Assembly (NCBI RefSeq): GCF_005405005.1
Contig: NZ_BJDH01000004.1
Location: 1 to 64,000 of the forward strand
Length of the DNA stretch: 64,000 nucleotides
Direction: 5' to 3'
Origin: Lactiplantibacillus daoliensis
GTDB lineage: Bacteria > Bacillota > Bacilli > Lactobacillales > Lactobacillaceae
Position numbers and translations under genes: made by a program. Positions 8,723 through 16,760 of the stretch are shown piece by piece. The notes under the pieces are model-generated. The model was not told the DNA's origin, did not search any database, and was given only the letters and a program-made list of their open reading frames with translations. Each line of letters opens with the position of its first letter. The first letter of the stretch is position 1.

Positions 8723-9005
8723 GTGATCACTCGCTTTCGTTTTATAGGATCGTTTTTTGACTGTGAAAAGCAGTCAACCTTAACTAGTATACCGTGTGGC
8801 ACGGTTCGGTGCAAAGGAATTGGTCGGGCCTATCAAGGGTGGGGATACTGGCAACGAGGCAGTTTGCGAAATGATTTTCGGAAGACAAAACTCAATGCTA
8901 TATGCAATAACGGTTAAAGCAACATTTTGGTTAAAAATTGGTTTCATCAACGACACCCTTATTGTATAATACAAGATGAATTGAAACTTTTTGGGAGGGT
9001 CCATC

Positions 9006-9428
9006 ATGAAATCGAGTTTAGCCGCGTTGGCGGCCACTGCTAAGCAACAAACGGTGGTTTTAAAACAAATCACCAAAGCGCAAGGCGTGACAGTCGCCGA
9101 ATGGCAACTATTGGCACAGTTATTGGCTGGCTTTAATACACAAGAAAAGTTAGCTACAGAGATGCAATTAGATACTTCGACACTGAGTCGCCAATTGGCG
9201 AGTCTAGTTAAGAAGGAAAAGCTAAGTAAGGAGGCTGTTGGCCGTGATCGGCGCCAATTGATTTATACGGTCACACCCGCGGGTGAATCGGCAGTCTCAG
9301 ACATTAATCAAGCTTACAATGACTATGAAGCGGCGGTGTTTGACAAGTGGCCTCAAGATGAACAAAATTTATTAAAAATCTTGTTAAACCGCTTAAATAA
9401 ATCAGTTGATCGTACCTTGGTCGAGTAA
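9006..9428 (+). CDS. MarR-family transcriptional regulator
   Basis: This 140-residue winged-helix protein has the MarR pattern AEWQLLAQLLAG, then recognition helix MQLDTSTLSRQLASLV, then the wing VGRDRRQLIYTVTPAG. The start ATG at 9006 follows GGGAGGG. TATAAT at 8965-8970 is a perfect -10 hexamer, with only a weak -35 (TTTCAT) 17 bases upstream. The 283-bp gap before it, after the divergent rqcH start, holds promoters and a short TTGACTG/CAGTCAA repeat at 8757-8777. It is a single gene upstream of degV and its ligand and targets are not evident. Confidence 0.85.
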   Translation: MKSSLAALAATAKQQTVVLKQITKAQGVTVAEWQLLAQLLAGFNTQEKLATEMQLDTSTLSRQLASLVKKEKLSKEAVGRDRRQLIYTVTPAGESAVSDINQAYNDYEAAVFDKWPQDEQNLLKILLNRLNKSVDRTLVE

Positions 9429-9520
9429 GCCACTTTAACGCGTTGTTATCAAGCTGGAGGCTGCTTTAGTTTTATGCTATGATAATGAGTATTATTTTAG
9501 ATGAGAAGTAGGTGTATGTC

Positions 9521-10387
9521 ATGAAGATTGCTGTTGTTACTGACAGCACCAGCTATTTGACGCCGCGAGAACTTGCTGACAACGATATTCGTGTTGTACC
9601 GATTCCGGTGATCATAGATGGCAAAGTGTATCAAGAAGGCGTCGACATTACGACGGAAGACTTTTATGCCAATATGAAAACATTTAAGTCTTTCCCAAGC
9701 ACGTCCCAGCCACCCGTTGGGGAAATGATTGAATTTTATAATAAGTTGGGTGACGAAGGCTATGATGCGGTCATCAGCATTCATCTCGCAAGTACAATTT
9801 CTGGGTTCTACAATAGCCTGGAAAAAATGCGTGAACTGGTGACCAACATTAAGTTGATTCCTTACGACTCACAAATTACTGTTCGCTTGATGGGATATTT
9901 AGCGATTGAAGCGGCACGGATGGCTAAATCCGGTCATTCGGTTGAGGAAATCCTAGCACGTTTGGATGACTTACGGGCAACGATGGGTGAGTATTTCATT
10001 GTTGATGATTTGCAAAATCTTGTTCGTGGTGGACGTTTATCCAATGCATCAGCCTTTATTGGAAGTGTTCTGCGAATCAAACCAATTTTGACGTTCAATG
10101 AGAAGCATGAAATTGTGGCGTTTGAAAAGGTGCGGTCGTCGAAAAAAGCCATCGCGCGGGTTGAACAGTTATTTGCGAAAGCCCAAGCTGAAATCAATTA
10201 TCCGTTGCGTGCCATTATCGTGCAGGGAAATAATTTAGATGCGGCTCAGGCTTGGAAAGTGAAGTTACAACAAAAATATCCAGATATGCCAATTGACATT
10301 ACTTACTTTGGACCGGTCATTGGGACCCATCTGGGGGATAAGTCACTGGCACTAGCCTGGTTGAAAGACATTGATAAGGCGTATTAA
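9521..10387 (+). CDS. DegV family fatty-acid-binding protein (FakB type)
   Basis: This 288-residue DegV protein of the FakB family holds a fatty acid for phosphorylation by FakA and so feeds exogenous fatty acids into phospholipid synthesis. It has the N-terminal AVVTDSTSYL strand, the STSQPPVGE motif near residue 61 whose Thr-Ser pair contacts the carboxylate, and FVVDDLQNLVRGGRLS-like central residues (IVDDLQNLVRGGRLS, about 159-173). The start ATG at 9521 follows AAGTAGG; an in-frame GTG 9 bases up is less likely. An extended -10 (TGC TATGAT, 9475-9483) lies upstream. It abuts a GNAT gene with no gap. A second DegV is encoded at 62102. Confidence 0.9.
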   Translation: MKIAVVTDSTSYLTPRELADNDIRVVPIPVIIDGKVYQEGVDITTEDFYANMKTFKSFPSTSQPPVGEMIEFYNKLGDEGYDAVISIHLASTISGFYNSLEKMRELVTNIKLIPYDSQITVRLMGYLAIEAARMAKSGHSVEEILARLDDLRATMGEYFIVDDLQNLVRGGRLSNASAFIGSVLRIKPILTFNEKHEIVAFEKVRSSKKAIARVEQLFAKAQAEINYPLRAIIVQGNNLDAAQAWKVKLQQKYPDMPIDITYFGPVIGTHLGDKSLALAWLKDIDKAY

Positions 10388-10822
10388 ATGTTAACTTTTA
10401 AATTTTCAAAATCAGCAGCGACCCAGGCCGCCGCGTATGCTTTACGGCAAGCCGTGTTTGTTGAAGAACGTGGCATTGCCGCAGAAATTGAGTTTGATGA
10501 AAAAGACACGGATGACCGGTTGTATTTAGTGGCCTATGCTGATTCAAACTTGCCAGTCGCCACGCTGCGTTTGGAACCACAAGCGGAACGGACGATGCGC
10601 TTTGGTCGTGTTTGTACGCGTCAAAGCTATCGCGGTCATGGTATCGGCCAACAATTGTTGACGGCCGCTGAAAAGTGGGCCAGACAACAAGGCTATACGC
10701 AAGGCCTGATTCATGGTGAGGTTTCTGCACAAGGGTTTTATGAACGTTGTCATTATCAGGTGACTGCCGGGCCATATGACGAAGATGGGGCACCAGTCGT
10801 AGTCATGATGAAGCAGTTTTAG
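10388..10822 (+). CDS. GNAT-family N-acetyltransferase, ElaA-like
   Basis: This 144-residue acetyl-CoA-dependent acetyltransferase has the GNAT acetyl-CoA loop in VCTRQSYRGHGIGQQLL (about residues 74-90, R/Q-x-x-G-x-G/A pattern RGHGIG) and the C-terminal GLIHGEVSAQGFYERCHY block. The N-terminal AAAYALRQAVFVEERG resembles the ElaA/YjcF type. Its ATG directly follows the degV stop codon, so it is translated from the same mRNA. The substrate is unknown. A terminator follows at 10834. Confidence 0.85.
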   Translation: MLTFKFSKSAATQAAAYALRQAVFVEERGIAAEIEFDEKDTDDRLYLVAYADSNLPVATLRLEPQAERTMRFGRVCTRQSYRGHGIGQQLLTAAEKWARQQGYTQGLIHGEVSAQGFYERCHYQVTAGPYDEDGAPVVVMMKQF

Positions 10823-10833
10823 CAATTTATAAG

Positions 10834-10863
10834 GCGTTACGGCCGGTGTCGTGACGTTTTTTT
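10834..10863 (+). terminator. Terminator after degV-GNAT
   Basis: GCGTTACG (10834-10841) pairs with CGTGACGT (10850-10857), with two wobble pairs, and is followed by seven T. Confidence 0.75.
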
Positions 10864-10922
10864 AGTCAAGCAGGGTTCGCCTAAAATTAGGATAAAAATA
10901 ATTATCGGGGGTGCGTGATCGA

Positions 10923-11669
10923 ATGAAAACTCGTGGGGAATTGAAACAAGAAGTTAAGCAATTATTTAAGGGGCACTGGATCAGTGCGATTTTGCTCTGT
11001 ATCGTCGTGAGCTTATTGTCAGTATTCGGTATTCTCACACAAGCTTCAAATGGTGTGAACAACTCAACCTCACATACACCGACGGACTATTCGCAATTCA
11101 GCCATTTACCAGCGTTCAGCTGGCAAGAGTTGACGGTGATTGCAGGCGCGATGGTAGTTGGACTTGCGATTCAACTGGTCTTTTACTTTGTTGTAAAGAT
11201 TTTTGCGATTGGGACCGTGTATTCAATGCTTGATTGGGTACGTAATCCGCAACGTGAAATCCATCCAGTGAGTGATTCGACCATTGGCTTTACCAAAGCA
11301 TACGCTTGGCCAATTATTTGTCTGCAAATCTGTCAATCAGTGCTGGTTTTCCTCTGGAGTTTATTGCTGATTGTGCCTGGGATTATTAAAGCATTTGCAT
11401 ACTCACAGACTTATTTTGTGTATAAAGATCTATTGGCTGCGACTCCGGCTGGGCAACCACGGCCACGGTACCGTGACGCAATTACCCGCAGTCGTCAATT
11501 GATGGTCGGCCATAAATTCGAGTATTTCGTCTTGCAACTGAGTTTTATTGGTTGGGCGATTTTAAGTGGGCTAACGATGGGAATTGGACAGCTATGGTTG
11601 ACTCCTTATCGTTTCGGGGTCTTCGCTGCTTATTATGATAATTTAGTGGCACTTGACTCAGCTGCTTAG
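10923..11669 (+). CDS. DUF975 family integral membrane protein
   Basis: This 248-residue membrane protein begins MKTRGELKQEVKQLFKGHW, the R-x-x-L-K-x-x-A/V-K-x-x-L-K-G-x-W opening that defines DUF975. About five hydrophobic segments follow (near residues 20-42, 75-105, 135-165, 200-240), with the family-typical TVYSMLDWVRN and PGIIKAFAYSQTYFVYKD segments. No function is established for the family. The start ATG at 10923 uses GGGGG at 10907-10911; the GTG at 10911 is too close to it. It is monocistronic, with terminators on both sides. Confidence 0.85.
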   Translation: MKTRGELKQEVKQLFKGHWISAILLCIVVSLLSVFGILTQASNGVNNSTSHTPTDYSQFSHLPAFSWQELTVIAGAMVVGLAIQLVFYFVVKIFAIGTVYSMLDWVRNPQREIHPVSDSTIGFTKAYAWPIICLQICQSVLVFLWSLLLIVPGIIKAFAYSQTYFVYKDLLAATPAGQPRPRYRDAITRSRQLMVGHKFEYFVLQLSFIGWAILSGLTMGIGQLWLTPYRFGVFAAYYDNLVALDSAA

Positions 11670-11690
11670 GTTGAAATTGAAGTGTCACGA

Positions 11691-11724
11691 GTCGTGAAGT
11701 TGATTGAGTCCCTCACGACAATTT
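11691..11724 (+). terminator. Terminator after DUF975 gene
   Basis: GTCGTGA (11691-11697) pairs with TCACGAC (11713-11719), followed by AATTTTT. Confidence 0.65.
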
Positions 11725-11774
11725 TTAAAAAATATGGTAAACTTGCGGAAGCAAGAAAGGAAGTGCGATAGTTA

Positions 11775-12482
11775 ATGCCTGAACAACAGCCGACGCGCAT
11801 GTCGCGGTTAAAAGCGCGGCAAGAATCGACGAGTCGTAAGCGATCGAAACCTAGTGCACCAAAAGGGCCGAATACGCCTAAAAAGCCACAGTCGCCGAAG
11901 ACACCAAAAACGCCGAATAAAAAACGTCATCTTTCGTTATGGTTATTGGCTTTAATCGTGATTGCGCTTGGGGGGACAGCCGTTTACTTTGTCAAAGCGT
12001 CTACCAACCAAGACTTAGTTGAAACAACGAGTTCCTCAAGCAGTAGCAGTTCACGAGAAAGTTCATCATCAAAGAAGAAGTCTTCAAAAAAGAAATCTTC
12101 AAAAAAGAAATCAAAGCATTCCAGTTCAGCGAGTGAGACAGCGACGGACAATGGTACGCCTGTCACGAGCGCTGGCAGCAATACGACCACGAACAGTGCA
12201 GCGAACAATGGTAATTCTTCAACTGGGGGAACCGACCATACCAGTCAAGGGACTACCACTGCGGCCAGCTCAACGACTAATAATAACAGTCAACAGAGCG
12301 CGACAAGCTCATCACAGAGTACTGCCTCAAGCAGTGCGACGAGCAGCTCGGCAACTAGTGATGGGTCGAAAGATTTCAGTACGCTGGATGAAGCGACCAA
12401 GTATGGTCAAGCTCATTCTGGTGACTATACGATCAAAAATGGGGATACCAATGGGACGTATTATACCGTCACGCCCAAGTAA
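11775..12482 (+). CDS. Membrane-anchored Ser/Thr-rich surface protein, unknown function
   Basis: This 235-residue protein has a basic, proline-rich cytoplasmic head (residues 1-52, many PK repeats), one transmembrane helix (about 53-76, LWLLALIVIALGGTAVYFV) and a long low-complexity outer part of Ser, Thr, Asn and Gln. A poly-Ser run and three SSKKK units lie just outside the membrane (about 91-112). A short ordered C-terminus (DEATKYGQAHSGDYTI...YYTVTPK, about 203-235) is the only domain-like part. No homologue with a known role is recognised; a wall-spanning or substrate-binding role is a guess. The start ATG is preceded by GAAAGGAAG. Frames on other strands here are shadows of the repeats. 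Confidence 0.8.
   Translation: MPEQQPTRMSRLKARQESTSRKRSKPSAPKGPNTPKKPQSPKTPKTPNKKRHLSLWLLALIVIALGGTAVYFVKASTNQDLVETTSSSSSSSSRESSSSKKKSSKKKSSKKKSKHSSSASETATDNGTPVTSAGSNTTTNSAANNGNSSTGGTDHTSQGTTTAASSTTNNNSQQSATSSSQSTASSSATSSSATSDGSKDFSTLDEATKYGQAHSGDYTIKNGDTNGTYYTVTPK
12066..12110 (+). repeat. Three 15-bp tandem units encoding SSKKK
   Basis: Two exact copies of TCTTCAAAAAAGAAA (12081-12095 and 12096-12110) follow a diverged first copy (12066-12080). Each encodes Ser-Ser-Lys-Lys-Lys. Unit gain or loss would keep the frame, but the six-A runs inside are candidates for frameshift slippage. Confidence 0.85.
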
Positions 12483-12510
12483 TCAAAGTGCCTAGTTATT
12501 GAGGTCTGAC

Positions 12511-12539
12511 TTGGCGTTCACCGTTAAACTCGGTATAAT
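12511..12539 (+). promoter_or_regulatory. Promoter of the HicB-like gene
   Basis: TTGGCG (12511-12516), 17 bases, then a perfect TATAAT (12534-12539). The start would fall near 12546, leaving a short leader to the AAGGATCGGAG ribosome binding site. Confidence 0.65.
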
Positions 12540-12572
12540 GTCCAGTGAAGTACAAGGATCGGAGTGGTGAGA

Positions 12573-12860
12573 TTGACTCACAATGTTGAAATCAAATACC
12601 CCGCAATTTTTCGTGACGAAGGCACCTATTGGGATGTCCGTTTTCCGGACGTGCCAGCAGCGCAAACCTTTGGCGCAAGTGTTAAGGTTGCCGCGGATAA
12701 TGCCGCGAATGCCTTAGCAATCGCTTTATTTGAACAAGATCCACCGCAAGCTTCCAATCCGCAATATTGGCGGTTAGCTTCGACTGAGTTTGTGGTGTGG
12801 ATTACAATGGCTGACGTTGAATTCGGTCCGGGTTCAGAGTCACCTAAACCCATGAATTAA
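12573..12860 (+). CDS. Orphan HicB-like antitoxin-fold protein
   Basis: This protein of about 95 residues has the partial RNase-H-like HicB fold: KYPAIFRDEGTYWDVRFPDVPAAQTFG, then a helix rich in Ala (AADNAANALAIALFEQ), matching the Y-x-x...F-P-D/E-L-P-G...T-x-G-x-x...A-x-x-x-A pattern. HicB antitoxins normally pair with a HicA mRNA interferase, but no HicA gene (about 60-80 residues with the GSH motif) lies on either side. The start is probably the TTG at 12573, 8 bases after GGAG; GTG codons at 12564 and 12567 sit too close to the ribosome binding site. Stand-alone HicB proteins are frequent in lactobacilli and their role is unknown. Confidence 0.8.
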   Translation: MTHNVEIKYPAIFRDEGTYWDVRFPDVPAAQTFGASVKVAADNAANALAIALFEQDPPQASNPQYWRLASTEFVVWITMADVEFGPGSESPKPMN

Positions 12861-12869
12861 AATTTCTCT

Positions 12870-12906
12870 AGAACGGTTTGCCGCTTGGCAGACCGTTCTT
12901 TCGTCT
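12870..12906 (+). terminator. Terminator between HicB-like and DUF4931 genes
   Basis: A 13-bp stem, AGAACGGTTTGCC (12870-12882) with its partner 12887-12899, has a GCTT tetraloop and a T-rich tail. It lies just before the ribosome binding site of the next gene, so some read-through could feed 12927. Confidence 0.8.
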
Positions 12907-12926
12907 TAGAAAGGATCGAATTGAAT

Positions 12927-13694
12927 ATGCAAGCACATCCGTTAGTTTTTGATACGGCGATTGCCAAGGACAAACCAGAAAATATCCGGCATCCGCACAA
13001 TGATTGTCCGTTCTGTGAGCCAGCAGCGTTGACCGACATACTCGCCCAAGATGATGACCGTATTTGGTTAATGAATAAATTCCCAACGTTACAGGCGACG
13101 TGGCAAACAATCGTGATTGAGACGCATGATCACTTAGGCGATATTGCGAGTTATACGGCAGCACAGAATCGACGTATTTTTGCCTTTGCGTTACAACATT
13201 GGCAGGAGACGATTGCGAGTGGTCGTTTTGAGTCAGTGCTCCTATATAAGAACTTTGGTCCCCATTCAGGTGGCAGTTTACGGCATCCACATATGCAAAT
13301 CGTTGGCCTGACTGATGTTGATGGCTACGCCAATGTGACCGCGGAAAATTTAACCGGCTATCCAATCATTTCAACCGGCGATCTTAGTGTGACGGCTTCT
13401 GATCAGCCAATCATGGGATTTGTCGAGTTTAATGTCAGTGTCCCTTGGGAAGCGCACGACTTGTTAGCGGATGCGGTTCAAAAGGTCGTTCAATACACCC
13501 TCAACGATTACTTCAATGGCCGTTGTGATAGCTACAATTTATTCTTTTATCCAGTAAAGGATCGCGTCGTCTGCAAAATTGAGCCACTTTTTAACGTTTC
13601 TCCATATTATATTGGTTATCGCTTGTCACAAGTTGATACGCCAGAACGAATGCGAGAAATTGCCGCGGCGGTCCGTCGCCGATTCGAGCGCTAA
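12927..13694 (+). CDS. DUF4931 protein, galactose-1-phosphate uridylyltransferase-like fold
   Basis: This 255-residue protein of the HIT/GalT superfamily has a metal-binding-like CPFCEP near residue 30 and the nucleotidyl-transfer type motif SLRHPHMQIVG (about 115-125), where HPHxQ corresponds to the HPHGQ of GalT. It is shorter than GalT (about 340-490) and fits DUF4931. A reaction on a nucleotide-sugar or nucleotide phosphate is likely, but the substrate is unknown. The start ATG at 12927 follows GAAAGGA. It stands alone, ending in a bidirectional terminator shared with the next minus-strand gene. Confidence 0.8.
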   Translation: MQAHPLVFDTAIAKDKPENIRHPHNDCPFCEPAALTDILAQDDDRIWLMNKFPTLQATWQTIVIETHDHLGDIASYTAAQNRRIFAFALQHWQETIASGRFESVLLYKNFGPHSGGSLRHPHMQIVGLTDVDGYANVTAENLTGYPIISTGDLSVTASDQPIMGFVEFNVSVPWEAHDLLADAVQKVVQYTLNDYFNGRCDSYNLFFYPVKDRVVCKIEPLFNVSPYYIGYRLSQVDTPERMREIAAAVRRRFER

Positions 13695-13733
13695 AAAAAT
13701 AAGCTTGGACTTTTTGTCCGAAGCTTATTTTTT
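13694..13733. terminator. Bidirectional terminator
   Basis: A-rich AATAAGCTTGGAC pairs with GTCCGAAGCTTATT, with one bulged G and a T-rich loop. It serves the converging genes at 12927 and 13732. Confidence 0.85.
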
Positions 13734-14052
13734 AGGCTGTCTCGTTGTTGGCAGTGAGTTTTGCCTGAATGGCATCAATCAACGGTTGGCGTTGATCTAA
13801 ATCATCGTCACACTCAAAAAATGCCCCCAGTGGTTGGTTGAGCAGTTCTTTATCAGTGTCCATGTAGCGGCAATCATAACTCGTGAGTGAGTAATGGGTC
13901 GCATCGTCCACGCGGGCGACGACGCAACCTTGCGCCGCCTTATGACTGTCATCAGTGAACTCAACCGCGTAAACGACACAGTCGTTGTGTTTATTGTGCT
14001 GATAAATTTGGATACTTTTGGCGATATTACTAGCAATATCGGTTAATTTCAT
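13732..14052 (-). CDS. Hypothetical protein, 106 residues
   Basis: This is a soluble acidic protein starting MKLTDIASNIAKSIQIYQ, with the AGGTG ribosome binding site upstream of the ATG at 14052. Strands such as DCVVYAVEFTDDS and CVVARVDDATHYSLTSYDC suggest a small alpha/beta domain. No family is recognised. It is monocistronic and convergent with the DUF4931 gene. Confidence 0.7.
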   Translation of the reverse strand: MKLTDIASNIAKSIQIYQHNKHNDCVVYAVEFTDDSHKAAQGCVVARVDDATHYSLTSYDCRYMDTDKELLNQPLGAFFECDDDLDQRQPLIDAIQAKLTANNETA

Positions 14053-14206
14053 TTTTCGACACCTCATTGCAAAGTATAACGATTCTTAACCAGAAACGCT
14101 AGCCCTAATTAAGCTTTGGTTCAGTCGAAATTGAGTCAATATGGTATGATAATTAGTAAAGAAACAGACCAGATTGGTCTAGTGAGATAGAGTGGAGGAA
14201 TGTCAC

Positions 14207-14539
14207 GTGCAAAACTTAATTCCAGGTGATATGCTGGAGGTCAATCAAAAGCTTAAATGGGAACTCGATACTGGGATGACTGCTGATGAAAGTAGTGTTA
14301 TCAATGAAGCAGTATTAGCTGGTACGCAATATTTTGTAGATGAAGCGCTTGAAGGCAGCTATTGGACGGTTAAATGGGACGCTAACCATCAGAATATCGA
14401 TATTTATGGCATAAATGCTGTCGTCGTTGGGGCAATTAAACCAGTTGGTGCGAGTTTAGAGGCCGATTTCCGGCAAGATTCACAGGGACTATTCATTCGA
14501 ATTGAAAAAGAAGTGGCGGTCGTCGTTCGAGACAATTAG
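14207..14539 (+). CDS. Hypothetical protein, 110 residues
   Basis: Translation begins at the GTG at 14207, 8 bases after TGGAGGA; an in-frame ATG-less extension upstream lacks a ribosome binding site. The protein is acidic, with DMLEVNQKLKWELD, an ASLEADFRQDS turn and a strand-rich C-terminus (GLFIRIEKEVAVVV). It is not recognised. An extended -10 (TGG TATGAT, about 14144-14152) precedes it, and the DUF960 gene follows after 21 bases, so the two form an operon. Confidence 0.7.
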   Translation: MQNLIPGDMLEVNQKLKWELDTGMTADESSVINEAVLAGTQYFVDEALEGSYWTVKWDANHQNIDIYGINAVVVGAIKPVGASLEADFRQDSQGLFIRIEKEVAVVVRDN

Positions 14540-14560
14540 GTGAGAAGTGAGGTGGCAACG

Positions 14561-14869
14561 ATGTTTAATCAAAATGCAGAGCGGTATGCAACTTTCGGCT
14601 TGGTCGCTAAATTGCCAAGTGAGGTCATTGATGGGATTTGGGGCGTGATCGATCAGGATCTGCGTGGGGTAGTTGAATTACCACGGGTTCTACAGTTTGC
14701 GCTGATTGCCCGGCACGGTCGTGTGACTGTGGTTTTCGATGATCATCAGGAGTCAATCTTTGAATTTGACTTGCCATTTGATTATCAGCGCAGCTTTCCT
14801 GAAACCATTGCTGTCTTAGATGATGGCGAAAATCAAACGATGATGTTGCTTGAAGAATTAAATGCTTAA
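14561..14869 (+). CDS. DUF960 family protein
   Basis: This 102-residue protein begins MFNQNAERYATFGLVAKLP, matching the F-x-x-x-x-x-R-Y-A-T-x-G opening of DUF960, a family known mainly from Firmicutes with no assigned function. Structured strands include ALIARHGRVTVVFDD. The ATG at 14561 is preceded by GAGGTG. It is co-transcribed with the 110-residue gene upstream and ends at the hairpin at 14876. Confidence 0.8.
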   Translation: MFNQNAERYATFGLVAKLPSEVIDGIWGVIDQDLRGVVELPRVLQFALIARHGRVTVVFDDHQESIFEFDLPFDYQRSFPETIAVLDDGENQTMMLLEELNA

Positions 14870-14875
14870 GGTTAC

Positions 14876-14905
14876 GAGTCTGGACAAAACCCCAGGCTCT
14901 TTTTG
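14876..14905 (+). terminator. Terminator after DUF960 gene
   Basis: GAGTCTGG (14876-14883) pairs with CCAGGCTC (14892-14899), one wobble, followed by TTTTT. Confidence 0.75.
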
Positions 14906-15084
14906 TTCTTCCAAATATTATAGCCGAAACGTGGAACAAGGGGCTATGCTCGGTAGCAGACCGCCTTTTGTCCCACTTTTTTTGCATAATGTTTGTTTGC
15001 TCAGTGAGCATTACTTGGCAATTCGTCGTTTTTAAGTGAGGTAAAGCTTATAATCAAAGCAGTCAAGCAAAGGGAGTGAGCCGA

Positions 15085-15810
15085 ATGCCCAAAACTGCAA
15101 CCTGTTTAATTGACCATGCCACTTATGATCTAGTCGATGGCATGACCGTCCAAGAATTAGATCCACAGTTACAGTCTGCGATTCAACGGGATAATCCAGC
15201 GGCAACGCCGACGTCATTTATTTGCAGTGAACATCTAGTCGGGTATCGGATGCAGAAGATGGATCGGATGATTGCCAAAGATTATCAACAGAATAAAAAA
15301 ATTAATCAGCAGTTAACGCATATTATGCAGAAGAATACCTATCAAGTGGTCGATGTTAATCGACAATTAGAAAACTCGTTGACGGTTGGTCAACGAGTTG
15401 CGGATGCCGTGGCCCGTTTTGGCGGGAGTTGGGCGTTTATTTTGTCATTTTTGAGTGTGATGGTCATTTGGATGTTACTGAATGTCTTACCATTATTTTG
15501 GGCGCATTTTGACCCTTATCCTTTTATATTGTTGAATTTATTCTTAAGCATGGTAGCCGCGATTCAAGCCCCATTAATTATGATGAGCCAAAATCGAGCC
15601 GCGGAATATGATCGGTTGCAAGCGGTGAACGACTTTCGGGTCAATTCAAAATCCGAAGAAGAAATTCGAGTCTTGCACAAAAAGGTTGATCATTTGATTC
15701 AACAAGATGAACCCAATATGCTAGAAATTCAAAAAATGCAGACTCAGATGTTGGGTGAAATTCAGGCTCAGGTCAACGAATTACGCCGGTTGCAAGCTCG
15801 ACAGCATTAA
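15085..15810 (+). CDS. DUF1003 family membrane protein
   Basis: This 241-residue protein has an N-terminal cytoplasmic part, two transmembrane helices (about 117-137 and 150-172) containing the DUF1003 hallmarks FGGSWAFILSF and FDPYPFILLNLFLSMVAAIQAPLIMMSQNR, then AAEYDRLQAVNDFRVN and a coiled-coil tail (about 190-241). The C(I)CxxH-like opening (ATCLIDH) is in keeping with the family N-terminus. No function is established. The ATG at 15085 has AGGGAG; the in-frame GTG at 15076 is too close to it. Confidence 0.85.
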   Translation: MPKTATCLIDHATYDLVDGMTVQELDPQLQSAIQRDNPAATPTSFICSEHLVGYRMQKMDRMIAKDYQQNKKINQQLTHIMQKNTYQVVDVNRQLENSLTVGQRVADAVARFGGSWAFILSFLSVMVIWMLLNVLPLFWAHFDPYPFILLNLFLSMVAAIQAPLIMMSQNRAAEYDRLQAVNDFRVNSKSEEEIRVLHKKVDHLIQQDEPNMLEIQKMQTQMLGEIQAQVNELRRLQARQH

Positions 15811-15815
15811 CCAGG

Positions 15816-16673
15816 TTATTTATACTTCATTTCTAAGCGACTCATCCAATAACCTAGCGCGATGCCAGCAATTAGTGAGAGCACACTGTAAACCAAAGTC
15901 ATTGGCGTGGCACCAGCGTATGAAATACTTTCTGCTGCTTTAGGGTTAGGCACTAAGATTAGAATCGTGCTAGCGACCACGATACCTAGAATAAAGTGGT
16001 GGACTCGGGAATGAAAACGGTGAATCAAGAGTTCCATTCCCTTGGAGAAGAGGACCATCGCCAAGGCACCCCCGATAGCGATGGGCAGATAGACACCTAG
16101 CATATTGAAGCGTTTAAAACCGGTTAACATTGGTGTAAACAGGCCTAAAATTAACAGCAGGTTTGATGGGCTCAGGCCTGGGACTAAAACGCCTAATGCA
16201 ATTAGCACGCCCGCAATCACAAAACCACCGAAATTGGCCGGTATTTGACCGAAAATATCGCTCATAAAAAAGAGCAGGCCGCCACTAATAATCAACGTTC
16301 CGAAAAACCATAAATAGTCGATGCCATCGCGGGGAGTCTTGGCACTGGCCGTTTTTGTCAGTGCTGGCAGGGTGCCAATAATGGCACCAGCAAAGCCCCA
16401 TAACAGAATGACTTGTGCGTGGGCTAATAGGTATTCAAGTGGGGCTGACAACAGGGCAATGCCCACGATACCGCCCAGGCCAACCGGCACAAAGTACCAA
16501 AAATCGCGTTTGAAATTTTGCCGAAAATGGGCCATAAATCCCAATAGCCGTTCATAGATTCCTAAAATTGCCGCTAAGACGCCACCGGAGACCCCAGGAA
16601 GAATAAAGCCGAGGGCAATGATTACACCTTTAAAGAATCGTTTTAGGACACTGTCGGTTGGTTGAGTTTGCAT
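15816..16673 (-). CDS. DUF368 family polyprenyl-phosphate translocase (PopT-like)
   Basis: This 285-residue polytopic membrane protein opens with RFFKGVIIALGFILPGVSGGVLAAILGIYERLL, containing the G-x-x-x-x-x-P-G-V-S-G-G motif, and repeats a similar PGLSPSNLLLILGLF block near residue 170, the inverted-repeat pattern of DUF368. Members of the family (PopT) have been shown to recycle undecaprenyl phosphate across the membrane for wall synthesis. About eight hydrophobic segments are visible. Role by family is probable but not proven for this protein. It converges with the DUF1003 gene, whose stop lies 5 bases away, without an obvious terminator. Confidence 0.88.
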   Translation of the reverse strand: MQTQPTDSVLKRFFKGVIIALGFILPGVSGGVLAAILGIYERLLGFMAHFRQNFKRDFWYFVPVGLGGIVGIALLSAPLEYLLAHAQVILLWGFAGAIIGTLPALTKTASAKTPRDGIDYLWFFGTLIISGGLLFFMSDIFGQIPANFGGFVIAGVLIALGVLVPGLSPSNLLLILGLFTPMLTGFKRFNMLGVYLPIAIGGALAMVLFSKGMELLIHRFHSRVHHFILGIVVASTILILVPNPKAAESISYAGATPMTLVYSVLSLIAGIALGYWMSRLEMKYK

Positions 16674-16760
16674 AAGTAAGCTCCTTTAAATTGCCATCTA
16701 AATTAAGTAGTCTAAACATATCAAATCTAGGGTCTGAAAGCAATTGAAAACGATTCAATC

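Noticed and set aside
10398-10793. A 131-codon frame antisense to the GNAT gene
   Set aside because: Overlaps a well-supported acetyltransferase gene completely; no ribosome binding site and no recognisable protein features.
12019-12495. A 158-codon frame overlapping the Ser-rich protein in another frame
   Set aside because: Product is Arg/Gln/Val low-complexity and arises from the repeated codons of the real gene; no start signal.
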